This document shows positions 1-7,041 of a stretch of DNA of 33,542 bases, piece after piece (position 1 is the first letter of the stretch; each line of letters opens with the position of its first letter). The notes under the pieces were generated by a model. That model made no database searches. It was not told where the DNA came from and saw only the letters and a program-made list of their open reading frames with translations. The DNA is from an uncultured Bacilli bacterium (GTDB lineage Bacteria; Bacillota_I; Bacilli_A; RF39; UBA660): assembly GCA_947631155.1 (NCBI GenBank), contig CANRKG010000016.1, positions 1-33,542 of the forward strand, given 5' to 3'. A program made the translations under genes and the position numbers.

Positions 1-45
1 CCAAATGGTAGCTGCCAGTGTCAAGCCTTACAGGCTTTAGAGAAA
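1..45. other. GC-rich window-edge segment, possibly the 3' end of an unknown plus-strand frame
   Basis: About half of these bases are G or C, far above the rest of the window. Two short palindromes follow each other: a near-palindrome TGGTAGCTGCCA at 6-17 and a hairpin AAGCCT/AGGCTT at 23-28 and 32-37. Read in frame 1 on the plus strand there is an open stretch of 19 codons ending in TAA at 58-60, with Cys-rich content, but nothing identifies it. It could be the tail of a truncated gene or the edge of a repeat or mobile sequence. Confidence 0.2.
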
Positions 46-72
46 AACCACCCTTTTTAAGGGTGGATTTTT
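43..72. terminator. Bidirectional rho-independent terminator after the femAB pair
   Basis: Stem CCACCCTT (48-55) pairs with AAGGGTGG (59-66) around a TTT loop, with A-tract on the left and T-tract on the right, so it can work in both directions. The stop codon of the minus-strand gene (57-59) lies inside the hairpin. Confidence 0.85.
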
Positions 73-1238
73 ACTTTAAAGCCTAAAATGTTTTGCTTGT
101 GTCGATTAAGATATTTACAATATTGATTGTAAATAAATTCATTGTTTATTAAATCATGTTCATCAATAAGCTCTATGAGTTCACTATTAAAGCCTCTATA
201 AAGATTGTCCCATTTATTATTATCAATAGAATCTGAATTAAATCCATAGAAATTATATTTTTCAACTCCGTTATTTTTGGCATCTTTAATAGAGTTCCAA
301 AATAAAGTATATATAGGGAAATACTCTACAAATTTATCATTTATAGCTGTACAAATAGTAGTTGCTTCGTTACCATAATAAATAGTAACATTACATCCCA
401 TAATAACACTATGTCCATATTGATATTCTAATTTTTTAACTAAATCTAATTCTTTGTTTTCAGTTCCTGTATGCTCAATCTCATTTAATAGGTTTTCTTT
501 GTATTTATCAATATTCATTTCCACTATATTAATTTTTATCATGTTGGATTCATTCATTATTTTATAAAATTCTTTAAAATTAGATAAATTATCAATAAAA
601 TTAATTTTATAATGACTTTGTTTAATAAGATTAATAGTATCATTAAGTTGATTATCAGTTATTTCTTTTGTAAAAAGACCTTTTTCTATATTATTTAATA
701 TGATATTTTTATGCTCTTCATGGCAATTGTTTAAAAGTTCTTGTTCATTTTTATCTTTTAAGAGAACTTGATGATAAAATTTAGGAGTAGTCATTTTATT
801 TGGACTTTTTTTATAGCCTAATTCTTGTAGTATATTTAGAACTTTTTCATTATTAAAACCGCCTGTTACATAATTACCATCTAAATCAACTTGTTTTATT
901 GGATAGTAAGGATTTATTCTTAAAAAGACACCTTTTTTCTCTTCTATAAAGTTTTTAATTTCTTTAGTTAAAAACCTTAAAAGTTCTAAATCCTTAAAAT
1001 TCATAATATAACCTCTAGGAGCAAAAAATATTTTAGATTTAGTAAATTTGATTTTCTTAGATAGTAACAACGTAGCTGCTTTAATTTTACCATTTTGGTC
1101 AACTCCTAAGAAGTAAGTATGATATCCTTTTAAGCGTGAAAATTCTGCATATTCTTTAGTTTGATAAAAATTATTAGTTGATTGACTTTTACAAAAATCA
1201 AAAAATTCTTTTTTATTTATTTCCCTTAACTTCATCAT
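57..1238 (-). CDS. Divergent FemAB-family aminoacyltransferase-like protein
   Basis: A 393-residue protein with the FemA/FemB/MurM fold signature near the N-terminus: a Q-x-x-x-Y-A-x-F motif followed by a beta-strand region ending in FFAPRGY, as in transferases that add amino acids from aminoacyl-tRNA to the lipid II peptide stem to build the peptidoglycan cross-bridge. It overlaps the end of the upstream, more canonical paralogue by 26 bases, so the two are one transcript. Compared with that paralogue it has a shorter helical arm (about residues 240-275) and lacks the clear C-terminal FKKRLGGE-type segment, having FNSELIEL instead. Substrate choice may therefore differ, or activity may be reduced. 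The start is the ATG at 1238 or the adjacent ATG at 1235, both served by AAGGAG at 1243-1248. Family assignment is firm; the exact reaction is inferred. Confidence 0.75.
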   Translation of the reverse strand: MMKLREINKKEFFDFCKSQSTNNFYQTKEYAEFSRLKGYHTYFLGVDQNGKIKAATLLLSKKIKFTKSKIFFAPRGYIMNFKDLELLRFLTKEIKNFIEEKKGVFLRINPYYPIKQVDLDGNYVTGGFNNEKVLNILQELGYKKSPNKMTTPKFYHQVLLKDKNEQELLNNCHEEHKNIILNNIEKGLFTKEITDNQLNDTINLIKQSHYKINFIDNLSNFKEFYKIMNESNMIKINIVEMNIDKYKENLLNEIEHTGTENKELDLVKKLEYQYGHSVIMGCNVTIYYGNEATTICTAINDKFVEYFPIYTLFWNSIKDAKNNGVEKYNFYGFNSDSIDNNKWDNLYRGFNSELIELIDEHDLINNEFIYNQYCKYLNRHKQNILGFKVKIHP

Positions 1239-2511
1239 TTAACTCCTTTTTAGATCTTTTCTTAATAATATTGCGGTAGCAAGGTACCAATTTTTGAAAT
1301 AGAAAATACATAAATGGCTTAATAACATAATCAAATTCACCAATAAATTCTAAATATTCTCCACCTAATCTTTTTTTAAATAGATGAATTCCATAAATGG
1401 GATTATCTTTAGTTGGATTTCCTGTAGTGCCAAAGAAATCAATGTATTCATAACCTTCTTCTTTAGCGTCTTTAATAATTGTATAATAAATAAAATAATT
1501 AGCATTAAGAAAACGTAATAGTGTATGGTTTCCACCATGTACAGTCCATACTTTGTTACCATATTTAGCAGTTAAAATAGAAGAAAGAATAATTTTTTTA
1601 TCTTTTATTTTACATATTTCTTGGTATTCTTTTTCATTTTTGATTTGTTGAGCTTTTAATTCTTCTATTTTATTTTTACTTTTTGAAGTTTCTCTTTCTT
1701 CCAATAAACTTAATTGCTTTTGAGCGGCATCTATTTTATCTTTGTAAAGTTTTTTTAGTTCTTTGATATTAGCCTCTACTACATATAAATCTGCTTGATT
1801 ATTTTTGTGAAGTAATTCATAAAAAGTTTTATAATAATTTAAATCGTGATAAACTACTTGTTCTCTTTTAGCGGTTTCTATCATAGTAAGGTAGAAATCT
1901 TCAATTTTAGCATCAGCATTTTTATAACAGACTAAATTAAAAGGATTACCTCTATGAATAATTTTGCGTGTTGTAGGATGAAAGTTTTTTTCAATATCTT
2001 CCATACTTTGAGTTAAATCCAGGCGGAAAGTATAGCGAGGTTCACTACTTTCAAAATTTTTGTTAAAGCCTCTATGACGATAACCAATTTTCTTTAAAAA
2101 ATCTACTAATTGATAATTATTTTCTGCATCTTCTTGTATATGACCATCATTATCTAATTTGTGTAGAGGAACATCTGGGTCTATTTTTACAAAAATAGCT
2201 TTTTTCTTTTTGGCAAACTCATGAATTTTAATTGTCATATCTTGAACTAAATCCATATTTTTATAGTCAATAACATATCCTCTTGGAACATAGAAATAAC
2301 AAAATCCTAAAGGTAACATCTTTTGTAGTAATAAAGCTGCACCTACTACTTCTTCTTGTTCATTTACTATTCCTAGATAATAGGGATTGAGATTCTTTTC
2401 CTTTTTAGAAAAAACACCCCAACAATATGATTGTAAAAAGTGAGATTTAGTTTTATGGTTTTTAACAAAATTATCATAAGTATCTTTGTCTAATTCTAAT
2501 AATTTACTCAT
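1213..2511 (-). CDS. FemA/FemB-type peptidoglycan bridge aminoacyltransferase
   Basis: A 432-residue FemAB-family protein. Visible features are the N-terminal Q-SYCWG motif, the FYVPRGYVIDY strand, the TRKIIHRG stretch typical of the first acyltransferase-like domain, a Lys/Glu-rich antiparallel coiled-coil arm (about residues 245-305) as in FemA and FemX, and a C-terminal IDFFGTTG...GIHLFKKRLGGE...EFDY block that is the family hallmark. The family transfers amino acids from aminoacyl-tRNA to the lipid II stem on the cytoplasmic face of the membrane. The frame is open further upstream to 2583, but that adds a hydrophobic, unlikely leader. The ATG at 2511 has a ribosome site (GGATGGTG) 8 bases before it and lies just after an extended -10 promoter, so it is preferred. 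A second family member follows with overlap. Confidence 0.88.
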   Translation of the reverse strand: MSKLLELDKDTYDNFVKNHKTKSHFLQSYCWGVFSKKEKNLNPYYLGIVNEQEEVVGAALLLQKMLPLGFCYFYVPRGYVIDYKNMDLVQDMTIKIHEFAKKKKAIFVKIDPDVPLHKLDNDGHIQEDAENNYQLVDFLKKIGYRHRGFNKNFESSEPRYTFRLDLTQSMEDIEKNFHPTTRKIIHRGNPFNLVCYKNADAKIEDFYLTMIETAKREQVVYHDLNYYKTFYELLHKNNQADLYVVEANIKELKKLYKDKIDAAQKQLSLLEERETSKSKNKIEELKAQQIKNEKEYQEICKIKDKKIILSSILTAKYGNKVWTVHGGNHTLLRFLNANYFIYYTIIKDAKEEGYEYIDFFGTTGNPTKDNPIYGIHLFKKRLGGEYLEFIGEFDYVIKPFMYFLFQKLVPCYRNIIKKRSKKELNDEVKGNK

Positions 2512-2533
2512 CTTGATACACCATCCTATTGTT

Positions 2534-2542
2534 ATTATACCA
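2534..2542 (-). promoter_or_regulatory. Extended -10 promoter of the femAB pair
   Basis: On the minus strand TG-G-TATAAT gives a perfect extended -10 element about 23 bases upstream of the chosen ATG at 2511. No strong -35 is visible, as is usual for extended -10 promoters. Confidence 0.6.
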
Positions 2543-2569
2543 CAAATAAATATAAAATTAATTTTTTTG

Positions 2570-2593
2570 AAAAAAAAGAACACAAAAGTGTTC
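2570..2593 (-). terminator. Rho-independent terminator of the 78-residue gene
   Basis: Stem GAACAC (2578-2583) and GTGTTC (2588-2593) with loop AAAA, followed on the minus strand by a long T-tract. The gene's stop codon (2593-2595) touches the stem. Confidence 0.8.
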
Positions 2594-2829
2594 TACATCA
2601 TATACATACCAGAATCGTCATTGTCATCAATATTAGCTTTTTTTATATGGGGTTGACTTTTCTTTTCTAATTGGTTTAGTCTACGTTCTAATCTTCTTAC
2701 ATCTCTGTTTAATTTATTTACTTGTTCTGCTAAGTCCATTATGATATTACTATTATTTGGAGAATTATAAAAAGACATAGAATTCATTGCACTCATATCT
2801 GGTATAAATAAGTATGGCATATTATTCAT
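2593..2829 (-). CDS. Small coiled-coil protein of unknown function, possibly sporulation-linked
   Basis: 78 residues with no recognised domain. The first 30 are Met/Asn/Ser/Pro-rich and uncharged, the middle (about 34-58) is a strong heptad coiled coil with repeated Leu and Arg (Q-VNKLNRDVRRLERRLNQLE), and the tail is Asp-rich ending in Met. The start is supported by a strong AAGGAGT ribosome site 6 bases upstream. The gene stands alone, divergent from trmB, with its own terminator. Its upstream region carries AC-N16-CATATAATA, which fits the mother-cell sigma-K pattern and closely resembles the region before spoVIF at 20347. A role in the spore coat or other mother-cell layer is therefore a reasonable guess. 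It could equally be an unrelated structural protein. Confidence 0.7.
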   Translation of the reverse strand: MNNMPYLFIPDMSAMNSMSFYNSPNNSNIIMDLAEQVNKLNRDVRRLERRLNQLEKKSQPHIKKANIDDNDDSGMYMM

Positions 2830-2850
2830 ATATTACTCCTTCATTCGCTT

Positions 2851-2877
2851 TATTATATGCAAAAGCTCTCTATATGT
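2851..2877 (-). promoter_or_regulatory. Candidate sigma-K/sigma-E type promoter (also reads as a vegetative -10)
   Basis: Minus strand: AC at 2877-2876, a 16-base spacer, then CATATAATA at 2859-2851. Sigma-K sites in Bacillus follow AC-N16/17-CATAnnnTA. The same bases contain TATAAT, so a sigma-A promoter is not excluded. The implied leader is only about 15 bases. Confidence 0.35.
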
Positions 2878-2885
2878 GATAAAAT
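2877..2885 (+). promoter_or_regulatory. Extended -10 promoter of trmB
   Basis: TG-A-TAAAAT lies 21 bases before the trmB ATG at 2907 and is divergent from the promoter of the 78-residue gene. The -35 region is weak. Confidence 0.45.
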
Positions 2886-2906
2886 AGCATGGAAAGAGGT
2901 AATGTA

Positions 2907-3557
2907 ATGAGAATTCGTAATGTTAAAAATAAAGAAATAATTTTAGAAAATTGTCCGCAGGTTGTAAAAAATCCTCAAGAATATATTGGTAAATGGAACA
3001 AACTATTCAATAATAATAATCCTATATATATAGAAATAGGTATGGGAAAAGGTAAATTTTTAATAGAAAATGCTAAAGCCTATCCTAATATAAATTTTAT
3101 TGGTATAGAAAAATACGATAGTATTTTAGTAAGAGCAATACAAAAACTGCCCCAATTATTACCCAATTTATTATTGATTAGAATTAATGCTTTAGAAATT
3201 GATCAAGTTTTTTCAAAAGAAATAGATCGAATTTATTTAAATTTTTCAGATCCTTGGCCTAAAATTCGACATCATTTTAGAAGATTAACGAGTAAAATAT
3301 TTTTAGATAAGTATGATGCAATCTTTAAACAGAAAAAAGAAATATTTTTAAGAACAGATAATGAAGATTTATTTACATATTCTATCGAAACTTTATCAAA
3401 AAAAGGTTATAGGCTCGAAAATGTTACTTTAAATTTACATAAAAACAAGGATGAAAATATTATAACTACAGAATATGAAGATAAATTTTTAGAGAAAGAT
3501 GTACCCATTTTAGCATTAAACGCAGTATTAGATAGTGTACAAAATAGTAAAGAATGA
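2907..3557 (+). CDS. trmB: tRNA (guanine-N7)-methyltransferase TrmB
   Basis: 216 residues. TrmB makes m7G46 in the tRNA variable loop using S-adenosylmethionine. The SAM-binding motif EIGMGKGKF is at about residues 43-51, the acidic second strand IGIEKYDS follows, and the family signature FSDPWPK with the RRL stretch after it is complete (about 118-130). The frame opens at 2889, but the AAAGAGGT ribosome site (2893-2900) is inside that extension and correctly spaced for the ATG at 2907, which also gives the usual MRIRN start. TGA stop. It stands in its own unit: the next gene has a promoter of its own. Confidence 0.95.
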   Translation: MRIRNVKNKEIILENCPQVVKNPQEYIGKWNKLFNNNNPIYIEIGMGKGKFLIENAKAYPNINFIGIEKYDSILVRAIQKLPQLLPNLLLIRINALEIDQVFSKEIDRIYLNFSDPWPKIRHHFRRLTSKIFLDKYDAIFKQKKEIFLRTDNEDLFTYSIETLSKKGYRLENVTLNLHKNKDENIITTEYEDKFLEKDVPILALNAVLDSVQNSKE

Positions 3558-3586
3558 ATTAAATTATTTTTATTTTTACAATTATT

Positions 3587-3595
3587 TGTTATAAT
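3587..3595 (+). promoter_or_regulatory. Extended -10 promoter of the lipoprotein operon
   Basis: TG-T-TATAAT, about 23 bases before the ATG at 3618, after the trmB stop. The implied 5' leader is about 16 bases. Confidence 0.6.
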
Positions 3596-3617
3596 GTAAT
3601 ATAAGAGTAGGTGAATT

Positions 3618-4280
3618 ATGAAAAAATTAATTATTTTGCTCTTTATCAGCTCTATACTTATTAGTGGCTGTAGTATTTCACAAGTAAGAGAAAATAGTAT
3701 AGATGATATTATAGAACAGTTATTAAAGCAGGAATCAAAATTAAAAAATGTAAATTTTGATGGATATAGTTATTATATTCCTAAAGGACTTAGTTTTTTA
3801 GAGAAAGAAGACTATAATGCTATATTGAGAGATCAATATAATAACTATTATTATTTATATGTTGATGTAGTTAGTAAATATCATAAAATAAGGGATAAAT
3901 ATAAAGTAGATTCTAAAGCATATTATTCTAAATCTTTAAATAAAAAAGATAAATTTGGTTATTTGGAAATTAATCAAGTTAGTAATGGTTATTTTATTGA
4001 AGCTATGTATAATTATGCTAAGATAGAATCATATGTAGATAAAAAACATTTAAAAGAAGCACTTATAAATATTTCACTAGTGTTATCTTCAGTGAAATAT
4101 AATGATAAGGTTTTGGATACAATTGTTGGAGAAAATATTTTAAATTATAAAGAAGAAAACTATAATATTTTTAAAACAAAAAAAAGTAATAACGATTTTC
4201 TAGATTATATTAAGGAATATGATTCTTATGATAAAGATGAAACAGATGAAGATAATCTACAAATAGAAGAGGGAGAATAG
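3618..4280 (+). CDS. Predicted lipoprotein of unknown function
   Basis: 220 residues starting with a classic type II signal peptide: MKK, a hydrophobic stretch, then lipobox I-S-G-C with the lipid-accepting Cys at residue 18. The mature part is Tyr-, Lys- and Asp-rich with no family I recognise. It contains a Y-Y-I-P-K-G-L segment at about residues 52-58 and an acidic C-terminal tail. It is anchored on the outer face of the membrane by prediction. It heads a four-gene run: the next gene starts 10 bases after its stop, and two membrane-associated YtxG/YtxH-like proteins follow. An envelope role is suggested by that context only. Confidence 0.8.
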   Translation: MKKLIILLFISSILISGCSISQVRENSIDDIIEQLLKQESKLKNVNFDGYSYYIPKGLSFLEKEDYNAILRDQYNNYYYLYVDVVSKYHKIRDKYKVDSKAYYSKSLNKKDKFGYLEINQVSNGYFIEAMYNYAKIESYVDKKHLKEALINISLVLSSVKYNDKVLDTIVGENILNYKEENYNIFKTKKSNNDFLDYIKEYDSYDKDETDEDNLQIEEGE

Positions 4281-4290
4281 AGGTGGCTTT

Positions 4291-5313
4291 ATGAAATTAT
4301 TAGATAAACTGAAGAATGCTCTTTTTGAGGAAGAGTATGTAGAGGTAGAAGAAAAACCTAAAAAAAAGGAAGTAAAAAAAGCAAAACCTAAAAAAGAAGA
4401 AGTAAAAGTTGAAAAACCAATTGCTAAAAAAATAGTTCAACCAGAAAAGAAAGAAATTATCGATAGAGAAAAAGAAGAAAATCCATTAGAAGAAGAAATT
4501 TTAAATTCAAATAATAAAGAATTTCGTTTTCCAATGATGGATGATAATGATTTTGAAGTTGAAGATTTGGTTACTGAAAAAAAGGTTCCAGAAAAACCAG
4601 TTTTACCAATCGAGAATGATGATAAAAAGGAAATTAATAAAAATAAAGAAAAGAAATCTAAACCATATGGGATAGAGGATTTTGAAATTATAGAGCCAGA
4701 ACATGGTTTGTATGAGAAAAAAGAAGAAAGAACATATTTTAAACCTTCACCAATTATTTCTCCTATTTATGGAATATTAGATAAGAATTATAAAAAAGAA
4801 GAAATAAAAGATAAAAAGGAAATTAGACTTACTAGTAGTTATGCTCATGAAAATTTAGATTTAGATGCAGTACGAAAAAAGGCTTATGGTACTTTGGATG
4901 ATGAACTTAAATATGATTTAGAAGAAAAGGTACCTATATCTTCTGATTACGAAGATGAAGAAGATGAGAGTCAATTAGTTGATTTGAGTGCAGATAATAC
5001 AACACCTGAGATTAAGGAAATTACAGTAGCAGATGCCGAAGAATATTTTGAGGATTTAGGTTTAGAATATAATGTTGATTATAAAGATGTTTCAAAAGAA
5101 AAATCGACTGGTAGAAGAACTCAAAAAAAGAATGCTGAACTAGAAGAAAAAATGAAAGAAATTGAAACAGAAGAAACCAAAGAAGAAATAGATGAAGAAC
5201 CAGAAGTAGATATTGATGAAGAAATAAATAGTACCCCAGAAGTATATGATGATGAAGAAACTGATGATGATAATCTATTTGATTTAATTGATTCTATGTA
5301 CGATAAAAATTAG
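4291..5313 (+). CDS. Charged, largely disordered protein with SepF-like N-terminal helix
   Basis: 340 residues, mostly Lys/Glu/Asp low-complexity sequence predicted to be disordered. Two islands stand out. The N-terminus (MKLLDKLKNALFEEEYVEVE) is an amphipathic helix followed by an acidic stretch, the arrangement used by the division protein SepF to bind membrane. In the middle (about 148-172) a conserved-looking hydrophobic patch reads YFKPSPIISPIYGILDKNY, flanked on both sides by charged linker. The C-terminus ends in an acidic segment with LFDLIDSMY. The SepF core domain itself is not visible. It follows the lipoprotein with a strong AGAGGTGG site and precedes YtxG/YtxH-like genes. It may be a peripheral membrane or cytoskeletal linker, but this is inference. 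Confidence 0.75.
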   Translation: MKLLDKLKNALFEEEYVEVEEKPKKKEVKKAKPKKEEVKVEKPIAKKIVQPEKKEIIDREKEENPLEEEILNSNNKEFRFPMMDDNDFEVEDLVTEKKVPEKPVLPIENDDKKEINKNKEKKSKPYGIEDFEIIEPEHGLYEKKEERTYFKPSPIISPIYGILDKNYKKEEIKDKKEIRLTSSYAHENLDLDAVRKKAYGTLDDELKYDLEEKVPISSDYEDEEDESQLVDLSADNTTPEIKEITVADAEEYFEDLGLEYNVDYKDVSKEKSTGRRTQKKNAELEEKMKEIETEETKEEIDEEPEVDIDEEINSTPEVYDDEETDDDNLFDLIDSMYDKN

Positions 5314-5330
5314 AAAGAAGGAATATTTGT

Positions 5331-5615
5331 ATGGAATTTGTTAGTGATGTCTTACCAATGTTATATTATATATTTGGTATTATATTATTTATAGTATTGA
5401 TTATACTAGGAATAAGGGCTATTCAAATGTTAGATAGAGCCGAAAGATTATTATCTAATATGGAAGATAAGGTTAATACATTAAATGGACTATTTAGTGT
5501 TATTAATAAAACAACAAATAGCATAGACTTAATTAGTAGTAGAGTTATTGGTGCTATCATTGGAATAGTAGAAAAAATATTTAAAAGAAAGAAAGAGGAT
5601 GATACAAATGAGTAA
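5331..5615 (+). CDS. YtxG-like (DUF948-type) membrane protein
   Basis: 94 residues. One N-terminal transmembrane helix (about residues 7-30) is followed by a short coiled coil (RAERLLSNMEDKVNTL) and a second amphipathic segment ending in a basic KRKK cluster. This layout matches DUF948 proteins such as B. subtilis YtxG, which is encoded next to YtxH as here. It likely sits in the cytoplasmic membrane with the coiled coil beside it; its molecular role is not established. The next gene starts inside its last codons, so the two are translationally linked. Confidence 0.7.
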   Translation: MEFVSDVLPMLYYIFGIILFIVLIILGIRAIQMLDRAERLLSNMEDKVNTLNGLFSVINKTTNSIDLISSRVIGAIIGIVEKIFKRKKEDDTNE

Positions 5616-6015
5616 AAAAGGTATTGGAAAATTTGTAGTAGGAGCTACCATTGGTGCAGGCTTAGGTATGTTGTTTGCTCCTAAAAAAGGTAAAGAAATG
5701 AGAGCAGATTTAAAGAATAAACTTGATGATTTAATGAATCAAGTAAAATCTTTAGATAAAGAAGAAGTAAAGAAAGAATTTGATAAAAAGATTAATGAAA
5801 TAAAAGAAGAATTAGCAGATTTAGATAAAGAAAAGGTATTAAAAATTGCTAAGAAAAAAGGTGAACAAATTAAACAGAAAGCAGAAGAATTAGTTGATTT
5901 AGCAGTCAAAAAAGGTACTCCTGTTTTGAAAAAAACAGCGGAAGAATTAAGAGATAAAGCTGTAGATATTACTAAAGATGTAGTTAAGAAATTAGAATCA
6001 ATCGAAATTAAGTAA
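5608..6015 (+). CDS. ytxH: YtxH-like protein
   Basis: 135 residues. The N-terminal glycine-rich hydrophobic segment (VVGATIGAGLGMLFAPKKGKE) is the YtxH domain signature. The rest is a long Lys/Glu-rich amphipathic helix repeating K-K-x-D/E patterns, similar to stress-associated helical proteins. The frame could start at 5599, but the AGAGG site at 5594-5598 fits the ATG at 5608. It overlaps the preceding YtxG-like gene by 8 bases. YtxH is a general-stress protein in B. subtilis; the role here is not shown by the sequence. Confidence 0.8.
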   Translation: MSKKGIGKFVVGATIGAGLGMLFAPKKGKEMRADLKNKLDDLMNQVKSLDKEEVKKEFDKKINEIKEELADLDKEKVLKIAKKKGEQIKQKAEELVDLAVKKGTPVLKKTAEELRDKAVDITKDVVKKLESIEIK

Positions 6016-6017
6016 TT

Positions 6018-6040
6018 AAAGAGTCATTGATTCTTTTTTT
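6018..6040 (+). terminator. Rho-independent terminator of the lipoprotein-ytxH operon
   Basis: AAAGAGTC (6018-6025) pairs with GATTCTTT (6029-6036) around loop ATT, including one G-T pair, then a T-tract to 6040. Confidence 0.75.
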
Positions 6041-6068
6041 ATGACTTTCATTTTAAAATGATAATAAA

Positions 6069-6109
6069 TATGCTAAAATAAGTGTTAGATATTATTGTAT
6101 TTTAGCATA
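6069..6109. promoter_or_regulatory. 12-bp perfect inverted repeat before the HAD gene
   Basis: TATGCTAAAATA at 6069-6080 is the exact reverse complement of 6098-6109, separated by 17 bases. The left arm includes an extended -10 match (TG-C-TAAAAT), so the repeat may be an operator over a promoter. A related direct repeat, ATAAGTG(T/C)TAG, occurs at 6078-6088 and 6117-6127. Confidence 0.45.
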
Positions 6110-6140
6110 AAATAAGATAAGTGCTAGTAGGGAGATTATT

Positions 6141-6929
6141 ATGAAATATAAGTTAATAGCGATGGATCTTGATGGAACTTTACTTAATAATCAAAAACAA
6201 ATTACTAAAGCTACTCAATTGTGTTTGAAAAATCTTAAATTACAAGGATATATAATTGTAGCAGTAACAGCTCGAAATTTAGGTAGTATTAAAAATGTTT
6301 GTGATATCTCTATGTTTAATTATCTTATTTTAAATAATGGTTGCTATATTTATAATGTTGCGAAAGAAAAAGGTAAAATATTAGGTAATATTAGCGATGA
6401 AGATATCTATAAAATAACGAAAACTATGATTAATTATAGTGAAGGAATAGATTACTGTAGCATTTCTAAATATTATTACTTAAAGCATTCAAGTGATAAT
6501 AATACTTATATCAAAAGTATTAATAGTATAAAAGATATAGATGATATAGTTTTACGAATGAATATTTTTTTGAAAGATAGGACTAAATTAGAGTATTACA
6601 AAAATATGATAAATAAAATGTTAGAAAAGGCAAATTGCTTTATTATGCAAGAAGCAGATGATGTTCTTAAATGGTTAGTAATAAACCCTAAAGAAGTCAA
6701 TAAAGCTACTTCTCTTAAATATTTAGGAGAACAATTAAATATAAAATTAGAAGATATGATTTTCTTTGGTGATGGACTAAATGATTTAGAAATTATTCAA
6801 CAGGTTGGTTTAGGAGTAGCAATGGGAAATGCTATAGAAGAAGTAAAATATAAGGCTAAAATTATAACTAAATCTAATAATGAAGATGGAATAGCCGTAT
6901 GTTTAAATAAATTAATTAATAAAGAGTAG
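6141..6929 (+). CDS. HAD-superfamily (Cof-type) phosphatase
   Basis: 262 residues, typical of the Cof/YidA subfamily of haloacid dehalogenase phosphatases, which remove phosphate from sugar phosphates or nucleotide-type substrates in the cytosol. Motif I is DLDGTLL (nucleophile Asp9, general acid Asp11), motif II is in VAVTARN (about residue 42), motif III Lys is in the NPKEVNKATSL stretch, and motif IV is FFGDGLNDLEII (about 210-222). A large cap domain lies between motifs II and III. The ribosome site is AGGGAGA. Its upstream region holds a long inverted repeat. Substrate cannot be told from sequence. Confidence 0.9.
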   Translation: MKYKLIAMDLDGTLLNNQKQITKATQLCLKNLKLQGYIIVAVTARNLGSIKNVCDISMFNYLILNNGCYIYNVAKEKGKILGNISDEDIYKITKTMINYSEGIDYCSISKYYYLKHSSDNNTYIKSINSIKDIDDIVLRMNIFLKDRTKLEYYKNMINKMLEKANCFIMQEADDVLKWLVINPKEVNKATSLKYLGEQLNIKLEDMIFFGDGLNDLEIIQQVGLGVAMGNAIEEVKYKAKIITKSNNEDGIAVCLNKLINKE

Positions 6930-7041
6930 CTATTATATGACAAAATACTTTATTTTTATAATTAATTATGATATATTTATAAATGTTAAATATTATGACT
7001 TAGTGGTTTAATAGTCGAATAAAATTAATAGTTAATGGTTT

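Noticed and set aside
1-60. tRNA or other structured RNA at the left edge
   Set aside because: The two palindromes do not make a cloverleaf and there is no CCA end or conserved loop.
1365-1562. Open frame on the minus strand inside the FemAB gene
   Set aside because: Lies wholly within a well-supported gene in another frame and has no ribosome site or family features.
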